Shown: positions 45,447 to 58,103 of the stretch, piece by piece | How the letters are laid out: the number at the start of each line of letters is the position of its first letter | How positions within the stretch are numbered: position 1 is the stretch's first letter | DNA from: Melampsora larici-populina 98AG31 | Taxonomy: Eukaryota > Basidiomycota > Pucciniomycetes > Pucciniales > Melampsoraceae | Direction: 5' to 3' | NCBI RefSeq assembly: GCF_000204055.1 | Contig: NW_006768767.1 | Location: forward strand, 634,053-698,052 | DNA length: 64,000 nucleotides | The notes under the pieces: model-generated | The model's database searches: none | Seen by the model: only the letters and a program-made list of their open reading frames with translations | Told to the model about the DNA's origin: nothing | Position numbers and translations under genes: made by a program

Positions 45447-46344
45447 GGCCCCGTTTGGTCGCGATTATTTCACTGTGGTATTTGGACCATTGCAGTAAAA
45501 TAATTGCAAATTAAATTTGGGCGTTTGGTAGCCCAAATTGAGAGATTATCATACCACATTATTTGGACAATAATCACCCAATGATGTGGTAATCTTACAA
45601 ACTCCTTTTTGGCGATTATTTCTGATTACCTCCAATTATTTACGTACGTGAGAAGGGGACTTGTCCAATTTTGACCTCTTCCCATACTTGTGATTACAAT
45701 CCGGGAAATCCTTTTATAGGCATCATTGCCTCATCGATCTCATTACTTCATTGATCACTCCACCTGGTCAATCATCAAAAGCATCACTTTTTGATATCAT
45801 CGCTTCAACAATATCACCGTGTCTTCAGATCATCGTTTGTTAATTTCAAGTTATCAAAATCATCATCTGTTGATATCATCACTCTTTTTAAGTCAACAAC
45901 CAATGGAAGTGAAATTTGAATGATGCGACTAATGAGAATAATGAGAAAGATGAGGATAACGAGATTGATGAGAAACATGACAACATTGTGTGTCATGACA
46001 AATATCATCTTTTGGATTGAGCTCGATTCAAGAATGATAAAGTAGAAATAAAATGGAATTACATGAAACTTTCAATGATCTAATGACCTGTTTTAATGAA
46101 AGCCAAGATAGATAAATCGACTGAGTAAACAAGAGATTTGATGAACCCAATTGATGAAGAATCAATAATGAGAATTGTAATTTGGCTTTGGTTGTGAGTT
46201 GCCAAACAATGATTCCTAAAAACCACTGTTTATTTTTGTACTGCAATTAAATTGTGAGTTGGAAATTTTCCTGCATTATTTGCTCATTTCCTGTGGTACA
46301 CTTTTACTGTAGGACACCAAAATCAATCGCAACCAAACGGGGCC
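45447..46344. mobile_element. 898-bp MITE, TIR GGCCCCGTTTGGT, TAA duplication
   Basis: The left end is GGCCCCGTTTGGTCGCGATT; the right end in reverse complement is GGCCCCGTTTGGTTGCGATT. TAA flanks both ends (45444-45446, 46345-46347). The subterminal region has TGTGGTA, AATAATC-type repeats on both sides. No coding capacity. The triplet target and G/C-rich tips resemble the elements at 29792 and 60078. Confidence 0.95.
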
Positions 46345-46347
46345 TAA

Positions 46348-48042
46348 GACTAGACTTGAACTTTGCACAACTTCAAGAAATTGAGAACCTACAATCATGT
46401 TCATCACTCTCTATAACACATTCAAAATCATAAAGCATGAATATTGCCATGATTTTAACAATCTTAAAAATCGTTCAAAGCTTTTTCTTAAATTTTATTG
46501 TTATACCAACAGAACTCAACTTTCCGCAAACTACAATTGAGATATCAGAGATTCTGGCTTTGATACAACTCGAGAAAACTACCAATCAAAAGCAAAAAAA
46601 AAACTTGACTCAACTACATAACACAAGTTGAATGTATGCTTGGAAAATCATCACTTATAAGAACAACCAACTCTTTCCTGTACCATCACATCAGACCAGA
46701 AATCATCAAGAACCCTGTATCCAATTCTGATCAAAGGGTCAATGATGATGTATTTTTAAAACATAGATAATGTCCTGTGACTAGTTCATTGGTATCATAC
46801 TATTTCTCATCATATCTTTCCTTTTGCTAACTCAACATGACTTTTTTTACAACTTTTCAAACCCAAGTCTTGAAAAAAATAATTCAGTGTGATCAGTAAA
46901 CTTGACAAATCTCTTTAGACTTTCCATCCATCTTGTGTTCTCAATCTGTTTGAAATATATCAAATGATCAGAAACACATAGATTCTTAATCTGATGTACT
47001 AATATAGACAATCTTACTTATCCAATCTTCTTTTTACTCAGAAAACCTATCCTTGTATATTGAGCTACTTCAGTACAACCATACAACAAGATCTGTGTTT
47101 TCCATTAATTTACTTCTCAATTTCTTTGAAACATCTTGAAGACTAAGTAACAATTACATCAACAGTTTGCTTATCTAATCACAATCTGATCACCTGCACA
47201 GCTTCAATCTTTCTTATATAATCCTGCTTATTCATCCATAGACCTTCCTTAATGCTTTTGATTTTTAACCTAGTGTTTATTTTCTATCCAAGTGTCAACC
47301 TTCACAGAGCCGTCCAAAAATGTTGATCAAATACATACACCAGCAGATCAACTTCTTTAAAGACCTTAAAACTAACCCATTGAAATTATCACTTTTTTTT
47401 AAGAATTTAGTATCTACATCATTTCAATCATGTTTCCTTTATGTGTGTGTGTTTTTTTTATGGGTCTCATGTAATATATTTCATTGATTTCAATTCAAAA
47501 CATATTACAAAAGAAGAGAAAAAATACAAAGAAACCGATTTCACAAAACACTAGATTCATATAACTGATGTTTGAATATATATAAAAAACACACCATATA
47601 TCTCGTTATCTATATACATATATATACAATTTACAACAAAACAGAAAGCCATTTTAAGAGAGAAAAGAAAGATGGATTTGGTTGATGATCAGAATCAGGA
47701 AGAAAAAAAGAAAAAAAGAACAGAAGAACAGGATGACCGGGATGAGAGATCTATGATGAGAGATAACCAAGATGAGAAGAGAACCAAGATGAGAAGAGAA
47801 CCAAGATGATCAGATAACCAAGATGAGACATAACCAAGACGAGAGAAAGGAGACGAGAGAAAACAAAAGAAGTAAAGAAATCTATAATGATGATAATTCT
47901 TAAAAATAACAAGGTATTGTGAACCAGAAAAAAAAAAGAAGAAAAAAAAAAGAGAAATCTATGATGTGATTGTTTTTTTGGTTATTTTGAATGGAGTCTT
48001 ATGAGAAACATAAGATTTGATTGATAAGATCTTTTCAATCGT
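46348..48042. other. AT-rich intergenic region
   Basis: No gene. 47690-47880 is purine-rich with imperfect repeats of AACCAAGATGAGA, and lies just 3' of the minus-strand gene. Confidence 0.4.
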
Positions 48043-49282
48043 TCAGATCCCAAACGTTTCACTCTGACGTCTTTGATGATGACTAATGGAATGATGAGAC
48101 CCAATCTGATCGATTCCAGCCAATCTAGCTAATCCATGTTGATGATGAACCAAATTATTCATTGAAGGTTTTTTCAAAATACTTTTTAAATTAGGAGAAC
48201 TTGATCTAGAATGATTAATGATCGGGATCATATTGAATGATGAATCTCTTGAATGATGTGGTCTTTGAATCGAATTTAACGTCACATAATCTTGACAATC
48301 TTCATGGGATTTCGAATTGGATTTAGGTGAAGGTGGTGCAGTGGTGGCTGGAGTCGTCACGTTACTTGCGTTTCGATGTAATTGATGTAAATGATGGATT
48401 TGATGGGTTGAAAGACTTAGATTAGACATTCGATCTAATACATTTGGATTTGATTTAGATCGATTAAAACTTGGTCTTCTCAAAATCTACCAAACCAAAG
48501 AATCCAAACATTAGTCACTGTCCGAAAACGGATTTAAGAAATCTCAACAAATCACGTACAGGTTGATCGATTTGAGTCAAAGGTTGAATCGAATGATGAG
48601 AATGAGATTGTGGAGGTTTATGAACCGAATGAGTGATAGATTTCAATTCACGTTCTAATCTTAAATTCTTGGCAATCAAATAAGCCTTTTCATCCTTCAA
48701 TGATTGAGATTCTTCTTTTAATCTTTCGATTTCGATTTGATGATCTCTTCTAAGTCTTTCTAATTCTTCAATGGTTCCATTCTGATGATTTTGATAATGG
48801 AGTGATTGAAAATAATGTGGTGTGTTGGGTCTAGTGTTTGTATTTGGATTAGTAACTAGACTGAAAATCGAAAATAAAGAGAGAAAAGATGAGTATATTT
48901 GTTTGGAAAAGATGAAAACGATATAAACTTACGGTAAAGTGACACCTAGAGAAGAGCCAGATTTAGGAGAACCTAAAGGAGTAGAAGTAGCAGAAGTTCG
49001 ATTGATTAAATGATGATGATGATGGTGATGATGATGATGAAGAGAGTTAGAAGAATGAATTCTAGAAACAGGAGAAGGAGCTCTTGAGTTAACTTTAGAA
49101 GATTGTTGAGAATGAATGATTCGATTGAAATCGAAATGAGGAGAAGATAAAGGTGAAGGTGAAGGTGAATGAGCAGTTAAAGGTTCTTGTAAAAGTAATT
49201 CAAGTTGATTTTGATTTTGATTTTGATTTTGATTTTGATGATGAAGTGAAGGTGTTGATGATCGAGTTAAGATTCTTTCCAT
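48043..49282 (-). CDS. His/Ser/Asn-rich protein with coiled coil, unknown function
   Basis: Three exons (49282-48933, 48860-48560, 48486-48043) join with correct phases to 364 aa. Exon 1 is low complexity: a five-fold NQ run near residue 20, SPSPSPLSSP, and a poly-His run of about ten near residue 85. Exon 2 holds a Glu/Lys/Arg/Leu heptad stretch (about 147-193; IEELERLRRDHQIEIERLKE) predicting a coiled coil. Exon 3 is basic and Ser-rich (NRSKSNPNVLDRMSNLSLST; SSSPNLKSILKKPS). There is no enzyme domain, signal peptide or membrane helix. Such proteins are often cytoskeletal, septation or regulatory scaffolds, but this is only an inference. The promoter side has a CTTTT tract at 49436-49461. 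Confidence 0.75.
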
Positions 49283-50110
49283 TTTCTTTTTGGATTTACA
49301 CTCAAAATGGTCAACAAGAAATCGAAGTGGAATCCCAATCCAATCGAGTTTAAATAGTCAAGTTTCAATTACACAGCCTTTACGTACAAGCTCATCTGGT
49401 ATGTATGTATCTATTCTTGTCGATCCATCCGATCTCTTTTCTTTTCTTTTCTTTTCTTTTCTAGACTCACTCAGTAAGCTTTTCTTTCATTCTTCTTGAC
49501 CCTTTTCTTTAAGAATGCCCTTTATTTGATTTCTATCTCCTATTCAATCCGCAATCTCTCTCTTTTAATTGGGTTTTGGATTCAAGCTTGTTTAACCGAT
49601 TCACTACCCTCTTTTTTTCAATCATTCTCAATCACATCCAATCAGATCTATGTAGTACATGTAAACCAATCTTCTTGTAAATCGAATCATCAAATCAATA
49701 TCATATAAACTACTTTTTCATTCAAAGCTCTGTGTGTTTTTGAATTGATTCCTTCAAATTTATTAAGCCTTCTTAAAGCCAATCAATCAATCCTGATCTC
49801 TTGGTTTCACAAATTCAAAAAAACGAGGGTATCATCATTGTATATTTATATCAAAATCTTAACTGAGGAAGGTGTACCCTACCCTCTTTTTAATTAGTCA
49901 CTAAAATCAAGCTTTTATTCACATGAATCCTTTGACTTTCTTGCAGGGCAAACTTGTAAACTTCAAATTCAAATCGATCTTTCTCAAAAATAGTAACTTT
50001 TCAATCTCCTCAATCAATATCTTTGTAATAGAAACCAACGAGATCTGGTTTTTATTTTTACACTAAACCGACCAGCATCCGATCACGAAAGAAACAAAGA
50101 GCTAAGCATG
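49283..50110. other. Promoter and upstream intergenic region of the coiled-coil gene
   Basis: A TTTTC tandem tract (49436-49461) and other pyrimidine runs lie on the plus strand. No gene. Confidence 0.45.
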
Positions 50111-50349
50111 TAGGTTAAAAGACGCGATGTGTGTTGAAATAAAGTGTACGACTCTTCGGGACTTTGTAAAGTTTAAACTCTGTTCGGCAATTTTGTCTCA
50201 TGGTCAAAAACTTTCTCTGTTCGACGCCACCCCCCAAATACAGCCAAGATGTGCAGGGCTGTACAGGTGGTATGCTTGGCACTGTGACCCGGCCTAGAGT
50301 GTGGTGTAGCGGCCCCGGGGCATTGCTTGAGCAGACCCGCAGGGGCCTA

Positions 50350-50657
50350 GAAATCACTCAGGGTCAATCAGAGCATGCCTTGAATCAATCACAAGTGCAA
50401 ACAAAGGGTTGATATTCCAACTGAGATATGGACATTGTCCACTCCAAAAGTTCTTACACAGAATAGGAGCCAAGGAAGACAACAAGTGTGAACATTGCAG
50501 AGTAGTAGAATCACCACACCACTCCTTATTTTGCAAAACGTACAACACAACACTTCAGGAAAAAATTAAAAGAAGAAAACATCAATGCAGATATAAACTC
50601 AAAAAAGAAACTATTAGACACTCCCGCGGTATTCCCATATCTGGCACAGTACACTGA
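50350..50657 (+). pseudogene. Non-LTR retrotransposon C-terminal relic (post-RT/RNase H region)
   Basis: The frame QLRYGHCPLQKFLHRIGAKE followed by CEHCRVVESPHHSLFC matches the conserved tail of fungal LINE ORF2 proteins, where a [LR]xxGHxPLxxFLHRI segment precedes a CxxC...H...C knuckle. It opens without a long upstream frame and ends at a stop, so only the last ~85 codons survive. It may be the remains of a separate LINE; relation to the element at 16-2747 cannot be tested here. Confidence 0.7.
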
Positions 50658-51390
50658 GGACACATGACAATTTATCAATCTCAAAACATACTTAGACAAT
50701 GACCCAATTAGTTAATTCACTTATGCCAATTTGCCTTTCTCTTATCTTATGACCAATTTTTATCCTGTTTCTCCATTGTAATTTCTCTGTCTATATGTAG
50801 TCTGGTAAAATTGTTAAGAAGCAGACTTTTGTGGAGGCTTAGTAGTCCGGGTCATGATAGTAGACATATCAGAAGTTGTAGATTGATTACAGTAAACACA
50901 CTAAGATAGTTGGTGCAGTTTGTGAAATCAAAAGCACTTTAAAAAAAGGGACAGAAAGAGGAAATCTGAACAGGTGTAAAAGGATTAAGTGGATTGTTTT
51001 TTATCCAACCTATGAGCATCTACTTAGAATGTCAAAAGAACTATAAATACCCAAATAGACACCATTTTGTTTGTTTACCTGGCAACAAAAAATGGACAGT
51101 CAGGCAGCCAGGGCAGCCACAGGGCTTTTGTAATTGCTTTTAGCTTGTTTTGGTGCCCTGCAGCACAGACTGCCTTTTTTCAAGAAACCATTGGGCAGAG
51201 TCCCCTGGTCAGTGCCCTGCCCAGCTCTAACCTACAGTTGTTCCAACAATGTTTGATTTAGTTTTTTGAACATTCTCTCCTGTGTGAAACTTGTAGTTTT
51301 TGTCTTATTACTTTTGACAAATTGAGCGGTGTGGATCAAAGAGGATCCTCCTGCATGAAGATCAAGGTGTTTCCTTGTCACAATTCATCA
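50658..51390. other. LINE 3' flank and intergenic DNA
   Basis: Probably begins with the 3' UTR of the LINE relic. No poly(A) or target duplication was identified, and no gene. Confidence 0.35.
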
Positions 51391-51594
51391 CTTCCGGCAA
51401 AGATGCCTTGGATTGTAAAATCCAAGATATCCTCAGGTATATGCTCCCTTGGACTGTGTGTCTGAGGTGTCAATCTGAGGCTTTCTTTGCCCTCAAAGAT
51501 TGCCTTGGATCATTTACTTGGACATCACGTCCAAGGCTATTGCCATCTGAGGATGCCTTGGATTTTCCAATCCAAGGCATCTTTGTTGGCTGTG
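51391..51594. mobile_element. CCTTGG-family hairpin MITE, copy (f), best-preserved TIRs
   Basis: The left end CCGGCAAAGATGCCTTGGAT, then TGTAAAATCCAA; the right end in reverse complement is GCCAACAAAGATGCCTTGGA, then TTGGAAAATCCAA. Each end also folds on itself (TTGGATT...AATCCAA). The complete element is about 204 bp. Confidence 0.92.
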
Positions 51595-53244
51595 CATCTG
51601 TAGATCATTTGAAATATGTGTGCCAAATCCTCTGTGATCATTGTTTGGCTTTTGCGGCTAGCAGTGAGGACATCCCTTTCTCATTGGTAGGTAAGATACT
51701 CTGTGGCCAACACACACATTAGGTGTAGTTAAATTGATTCTACAGAAACCTGGTCAGACCGGCAGTCACAGTTGTTTTGTCTGCTGCACTGATGAAAGCT
51801 TTTTCTGGATCAACCATTCTTGGAATGGCTGTACATCAGAAAAATTAGATGAATAGTCCTTCAGGTTGTTTGGAAGCACAGTTCAACTTCACCACTACCA
51901 ACACAACTCATGACTAAAAATTTTCACAATTCACTTCTCCTCAACTCATGCATTCTATCACTAGTTAGACATCCCAATCTTTAGGTCTGTCATTCAATCA
52001 CCCACAGCCTCTGTTCTGTTCCACAAAGGCCACCCATAGATTTTGTCAACCACATCTTGAGTATGCCTTCCAAAGACTATAAAAGGCCTCCCTTACAACC
52101 AAATGGTAAACTCAACAATCACCAATGTTACAATTTTTCAACCAAGACATGTGGTTGAAATATGGTCAAGCACAGTATCTTTAACCACTATTGATTTGCC
52201 TCATTTTTAACTCCTACAACTCTATTCCATTGATTTTCTTATATTTGACTGATTTCACTTATTTGAATTTTCTCATATACCTCGTTTGAATATATGGCCT
52301 TGAAGTTGCAGGCCTGCCAATGGCCAAAATGAATAGGTTCAGATCACCTCCAATTTGGAGTTGTGGCTACCAGACTCTCATGGCTCAAGCTCAAAGTGTG
52401 TGAGAAGTTGAGCAGAAGTTGAAGGCTAGAGGCTTTGCCATTTGTAACAGTGATAACACCTGGGGAAATCAGGTGTGGCATAAGCTAAATGGCACAAGCC
52501 AACACAAGCTTTGAAGAGCTGCTAAAAACAAGTAACACACCTGATATACACATAAGAAGATTAGTAGAAGTAAATAAAGAAAGAGTAAAGAGAAAAAGAC
52601 AAACCTGTACATAAAGCAACAGGATATGTAGGCAAAAGATTAGGCGGTAAGAGCAAGTTGTGAGTAAAAAGATTTCCTTTCCAATGAGGGAAGAAATGAA
52701 ATCACACACAAGTTTAGTTAAATAAGAAACATTCACAGCACACATGATTTGAATTAATAGAAAACATAACACTCTTGCAGGTCACCTATGACCAATTCCC
52801 AAATAAGAAAGAAACTTTCAACGCTCTGACTGCACACCTATACATAAAAGAAACTAATCCTTCTTACATAAGCTGCCTAACTGCAATTTGTCTTGATCTC
52901 CTCTCATGATTTGTTGACCAGAAGTACTTGACACACACTTGTTGTAACTACATAATAAAGACTGGCCCGTGGTATAATAAATACCACAACAGTATGGATA
53001 GAGACTGGCAAGTTCTTTTGTTTTGTTTGCCAATTGATGCACGTGTCTCATTAATCTTCTGTTTCTGTAGGATCTTGCCCTTAAACACCCCACTCATGCC
53101 ATCCAATGCTGTATTCACCAGTGCCATAGCCAGGTGAGTGTTTTTCAATCTCCTATGACAATTGATACAGTCATTAATCTTTTTGATTTAGCTTGTCTTT
53201 GTTTCCCAGTGATGGCCCTCCCTCCCCTGATGAATTGATGAGCC
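51595..53244. other. Intergenic or decayed LTR-element interior
   Basis: No domain is recognisable. Since an integrase C terminus follows at 53245, part of this may be the eroded pol region, but I could not identify RT, RNase H or the integrase core. Confidence 0.3.
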
Positions 53245-53604
53245 ATGTGGAACGGCCCGTTCATCGTACAAGACTCTGATCCTAATGGTATGTACCAGTT
53301 GATGACGTCAAATGGTCATGTTTTACAACTATGTGTCAATGGGTCAAGACTTAAACCATACATGGGCAAGAATATCCACGAGTTTTTCTTTTCATCCCAA
53401 AAATTCCATGACCGCGACTCAGCAGCCAAACATATGGTTGAAAAGATCATTGATCAATCACAATTCTTATTAAGATTAACAATTCAAAACAAAGAAATAG
53501 ATATTTTACATTCACTTGTACATGAGTTCAAATTTGCGCTGTTGGAGGTAGAAGAAGAGGTTGACATGGCAGAGAGGTCCTTTGGTACAAGCAGGGACGT
53601 TTGA
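53245..53604 (+). pseudogene. Ty3/gypsy integrase C-terminal fragment
   Basis: The frame starts MWNGPFIVQDSDPNGMYQLM, then GHVLQLCVNGSRLKPY. The pattern WxGPFxV...Y.L....G......N...LKPY is the C-terminal DNA-binding domain of gypsy integrases. It runs about 119 codons to the end of pol. A polypurine tract (AGTGGGGGATGG) follows at 53611-53622, immediately before the presumed LTR start. The catalytic core is missing upstream, so the copy is dead. Confidence 0.85.
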
Positions 53605-53622
53605 CTCTTAAGTGGGGGATGG

Positions 53623-53997
53623 TGTAATTCCGGAACTCCCTTTTCCCTTTGTTTCCTATTTTAGTTTTACTTTACTTTTTGTCCAACACTTTTGGAAAAG
53701 CCATAGAGACTTTTCCTACACGCATATTTCCTTTTCTCATCTTTATTAAACATAATCATTACTGGTTTCCAAATTAGGGATTGTTATCTAAATCCAACAA
53801 CTTGTATCTTTTCCTAAAATCAGGTTCTTAACCAGAATCCTCTTGTTGTAAAACTCATATATTGTATTTCCTTTTACGACGACTAGTGTTTTTTGAAAGC
53901 ACTTATAAGTGGATTCATTCCTCACTGAAATGAATCCTCAAGTCACTTTGCTTACATTTTCAAAGCATTGAATTTTGTAAGAATCACAAATTCCACA
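53623..53997 (+). mobile_element. Probable 3' LTR of the gypsy relic
   Basis: It begins TGTAATTCCGGAACTCCC straight after the polypurine tract, and a candidate end AAATTCCACA gives short TG...CA inverted ends, length about 375 bp. No 5' LTR copy was found in the window, so the right border is a proposal. Confidence 0.55.
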
Positions 53998-55397
53998 GGA
54001 TATGAAAAGCACATGTTCCAAAAGGAAAACAATATGGCAAAAGCCAAGGCAGGCTATCAAAAAGCAACCAAACACAAATTATGAGAAGCAATATCAAACA
54101 GAAAACATGATGCTGTGTTTGGGAGCACAGAAGGAAAGGTTCAGAAAAAGCTTGGCTTGTACTACTACAGCTGAAAACTAAATGCACCATTTCAAAAGCT
54201 CAGCTTTGAAAAGTTGCCAGGCAATGGCTTCTTTGTTGCAGATATTGTTATAGGTTGCCTCATATACAATGGTGCAATGTCTGTGGATATCAAAATCACA
54301 CCTTCTGGAACAAATTTCAGTATAAATAGAGACTGTCTGGATGGTGAATTTGGGGTAGCATTGATCCAGACTACCCACGGCTGCACATAGGTGAGCCTAA
54401 AGTGGGAAATGGAGTAAATCTGGTCATTCTCCCTGGTGTAACACTGAAATTATGTCTTCACAACTGTATACAATAGATTTGGGGGGTGAATCCTGAGTGA
54501 AGAATATTAAAGATGAACTTTGGGCTCTTCTGGCATAAGGACAAGGCCACCATTGACACCCTCATTGTTTATGTATTCAAAGGTTGCCTGCAATATTGTT
54601 GACAAACCTAGCGACTCTGTACCTCCTACTCACACTAACTGCATCATCACACACCAACTAGATGTCCCCAACAAAGAACAAACATTGATGGTCCAATTCA
54701 ACATCTGGAAACTTGTTGTACCCAACATTGACAAAACTATCCCAATTAGCCTGTGTCTTTGCAAGCATCTCCCTCTTACAATCTTGTTGGTCCTAGGAGG
54801 TTGCCACATCATTGTCTGGGAATGATCATACTTTTCTGAAACTTTCTCCAGTATGCACTTCACAGCTTAAATCACTCTTTTTCCAGCACAGATCAGCACC
54901 CAGGTTGTCCAGAACTCCACTGCCTACATAAAATTTGATTGATCACATAACTTGTCCAGTAAGCAATAAAGCCATGGTCAAATGTTCAAGCAAATGACCC
55001 GTCATGTAAAGAGTGTAGGAATTGAAAACAATACTTCAAGTAATGAAGACCTTTGAAATTTTTATATAAATGCACTAGGCATGGCTGGAATTGCTTTACA
55101 CAAGGCAATGTGCACAATTTTCAAAACTAACAGACCAGGGAAATGGTTCAGTTACTACAATTCCATTATATGTATGTTGGATCTTGAGAAATAATAACAA
55201 AGTCTTTGACTAGCTCAAGGAAGATTGAACATTAGAATGCACCACTGAAAACAAGAAATACAATTCTTCCCAGGTTGATTCAGGTCAAAAACTGGAATTT
55301 GGACTTTTTTATTTTTCTTCAAGGTTCAAGATGTAATGGAATAGCTGTACCTTGTGTGAAGGATCACACAGGCGACCTTGACTTTGGAAATAAGTGA
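53998..55397. other. Intergenic region, no gene recognised
   Basis: An open 101-codon frame (54520-54825, plus) has no family features. Confidence 0.35.
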
Positions 55398-55793
55398 TTC
55401 AATAAAAATAATGTCACAGAGCCAACTGGGGTTCTGATCCGAGCTACGGGGTTCCTCGCGAGTCCGCTTAGTAGTTTCGGGGCCGGTGGGAGTTCCGGAG
55501 CCTGTGACATCTACGAAAATGATTGATTCCGAGTGATTTCAATTGATGTCGTATGGGTGAACCTTGAGATCTATAGCGATCAATAGAGTGTCTCATTCAA
55601 TAAAAATAATGTCACAGAGCCAACTGAGGTTCTGATCCGAGCTACGGGGTTCCTCGCGAGTCCGCTTAGTAGTTTCGGGGCCGGTAGGAGTTCCGGAGCC
55701 TGTGACATCTACGAAAATGATTGATTCCGAGTGATTTCAATTGATGTCGTATGGGTGAACCTTGAGATCTATAGCGATCAATAGAGTGTCTCA
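55398..55793. repeat. Recent tandem duplication, two 198-bp units
   Basis: Units 55398-55595 and 55596-55793 differ at very few positions (for example AACTGGGGTT/AACTGAGGTT and CCGGTGGG/CCGGTAGG). Each begins ATTCAATAAAAATAATGTCA and contains a quasi-symmetrical GC-rich block bounded by TGTCACAG and CTGTGACA. The pair ends 340 bp upstream of the SNF1 beta start codon. Confidence 0.95.
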
Positions 55794-56131
55794 CATGTGA
55801 TCTGGATGACTACTGATTACATAATAAACTGATTTAATTTTCTCTCTCTTTCCTTCTCTGCTCACTCATGATTCACCCTTGACCTTGTTGACCGGATTAT
55901 CGACTTTTGAAAATTTTCAACCAAAAAGAACATTCGACCCATCAAAAAGAAACTCAAAGGGACAAAAAGGAAAGAAAGAGAGAAACTCAACATCAGCTAC
56001 TATTGATTATTGATTATCATCTCATCTTAAAATCGATTTATTTAGATAACCAACAAAGATTGATTGCTGATTTGATTCGATTGATTGATTGATTGACTGG
56101 ACAATCGATCCAATTCAAAACCAGAATTCAG

Positions 56132-58103
56132 ATGGGTAATAACGCTTCATCAAACCTTCATTCTGGTTCATCGAGGAAATCTAGTTCAAAAATCTCACAT
56201 CACACTACGGCTGCCGCTTCGTTGTCTTCTTTCAATACTCAAAGTAACAATCATTATGCTCATAACCACAATCAAAAACAAACCTCATCATCATCATCTC
56301 CCAGGACACTGTTTAACTCTACCAACAACAACAACAATAACAATAACAAGCGCTCTTTATCCAACCAGGCTCGAAGACGCAAGAGTCTTGACTTCCCCGA
56401 TCTAGAGCCATCCTATGAATCATCTCCAACTGTACCAACTCGTCGTGAACCAACTAATCATATCTCACATCCTGATGCAAATCCCTCAAACCCATCACAT
56501 CGATTATCTTCTCATGGATTTCAAGATTTGGCTCAGTTTCAACTCAAGTTACCTGCTCGAGAACGAAAAAGTCCTGCACTCCGATCAACTACTTCATCAT
56601 CATCGACTTGTCCAGGTGTGCTAACAGGAATCGAAGCCATGAGACTTGATGCGGGTGAAGACTTTATTCCACAGCCAGAAGATCACACGGATTCGAAAAT
56701 ACCACCAGTACTCTTGGGCTTCTCTAATCTCACTGCTACCGTTGATCCTGGTGAACCTCCAGAACCGAAAAACGCACAGCAACCTGGCCAAACTCTACCC
56801 GCTTCCCCTTCTCTAATCCAACCAGATCCAGACTTGAATCCAGACTCAAACGACATCCCACCTCTTTTCCCTCCACTCGATGTCTCAACTGCTACAAGTC
56901 TTCCGCCTCTTCAACAACCTGTCGAAACCGTAGTGCCTCCCCTTCCGCCAGCTATCCTTCAACCTTTCCCACCTCCGCTACCCGACCTTGCATCAATCGA
57001 TGAGCCAGTCCCAAAAGTCGGCGCAGCTTTGACCACAGCCGTAACCGAGACAATAGCAGCAGCAACGGCTGTTGTTCAAGCTGCACCTGCACTTGATATT
57101 GGAGCTGGACCAGAAGGTGTCCCAACATTGATCACATGGAAAGAACCTGCTAACGAAGTTTATGTGACTGGAACGTTTAGTAAATGGAAACAACAGATCA
57201 AGTTGCGAAAACCACCTGTGAACAAGTTTGTTTAATTACTCTCCTTCTGTTTCACTTCTTGCGATATTTGCCTTTGTCCTTACTGATCCCTTGCGATTTC
57301 ATGATGGTCTCTGTTTCCAAAATCGCGCCGATCAACCTACAGTGAACCTAATCAAGAAAACAACTTCTCAGCGTTAGTCGCACTACCACCAGGACCACAT
57401 CGCCTAAAATTTATAGTGGACAAAAGATGGAAAACATCCAAATATTTACCCTCAGCAACAGACGATAAAGGAAATCTAATCAATTACCTACAAGTAAATC
57501 CAGGAGATCAACCTTTTAGAGGATTAGGTCCTCGAGGAATATGGAGTGGGTATACATATGCCAATTGGTCATTAGGATCATCAATAGGAGGACTCTCAGG
57601 AATGTTAGAAGAAGAACAAGAAGAAGAAGAAAGATGGACAACTGAAATCCCATCTGCATTAATTTCATATGAAGAATATCATGATGAAGAAGGAATTGAA
57701 GGAGAAGAAGAACCGGGACCGAATTCAGCTGGATTTGCAGCTGAACCACCTAAATTGCCGGCTCAGTTAAAAGAAGGAATTTTGAATATATCTTCTAGAC
57801 TTACAGATGGATTAAGTATTAGTGATGATAATTCTTTGTTACCTAAACCTGATCATTCGGTTTTGAATCATTTGGCTGCTAGTCCTATTAAACAAGGATT
57901 ACTTTCTGTGGGAGTTACTTCGAGGTATAAGCGTAAAGTGAGTTGCTTTTTTTACTTCTTTTTCTTTGGTAGTTGGACTTTAAAGCTTTTTGAAATTAAC
58001 TTGGTTGTCTTTTCATTGCCTTTCTATGTTTGGCTGCTTGTTTGTGTTTGTTTAATTCAATTAGTACTTGACAACAGTATATTATAAACCAGTAGACTTA
58101 TGA
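56132..58103 (+). CDS. SNF1/AMPK protein kinase beta subunit
   Basis: Exons 56132-57225, 57343-57937 and 58065-58103 join to 575 aa. The start MGNNASS matches the N-myristoylation rule (Gly2, Ser6), so ATG 56132 is preferred over the in-frame ATG at 56093. The N-terminal ~320 residues are Ser/Asn/Pro-rich linker with a poly-Asn run. A CBM48 glycogen-binding domain spans intron 1: TLITWKEPANEVYVTGTFSK W before it, NNFSALVALPPGPHRLKFIV after it. The C-terminal ASC domain ends in a tiny third exon, YLTTVYYKPVDL, which binds the alpha and gamma subunits. Beta subunits scaffold the kinase and set its location in response to carbon and energy status. The ASC region has an acidic insert (EEEQEEEER). 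Intron 1 uses a GTTTGT donor. Confident on identity; exon 1-2 junction slightly less so. Confidence 0.93.
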
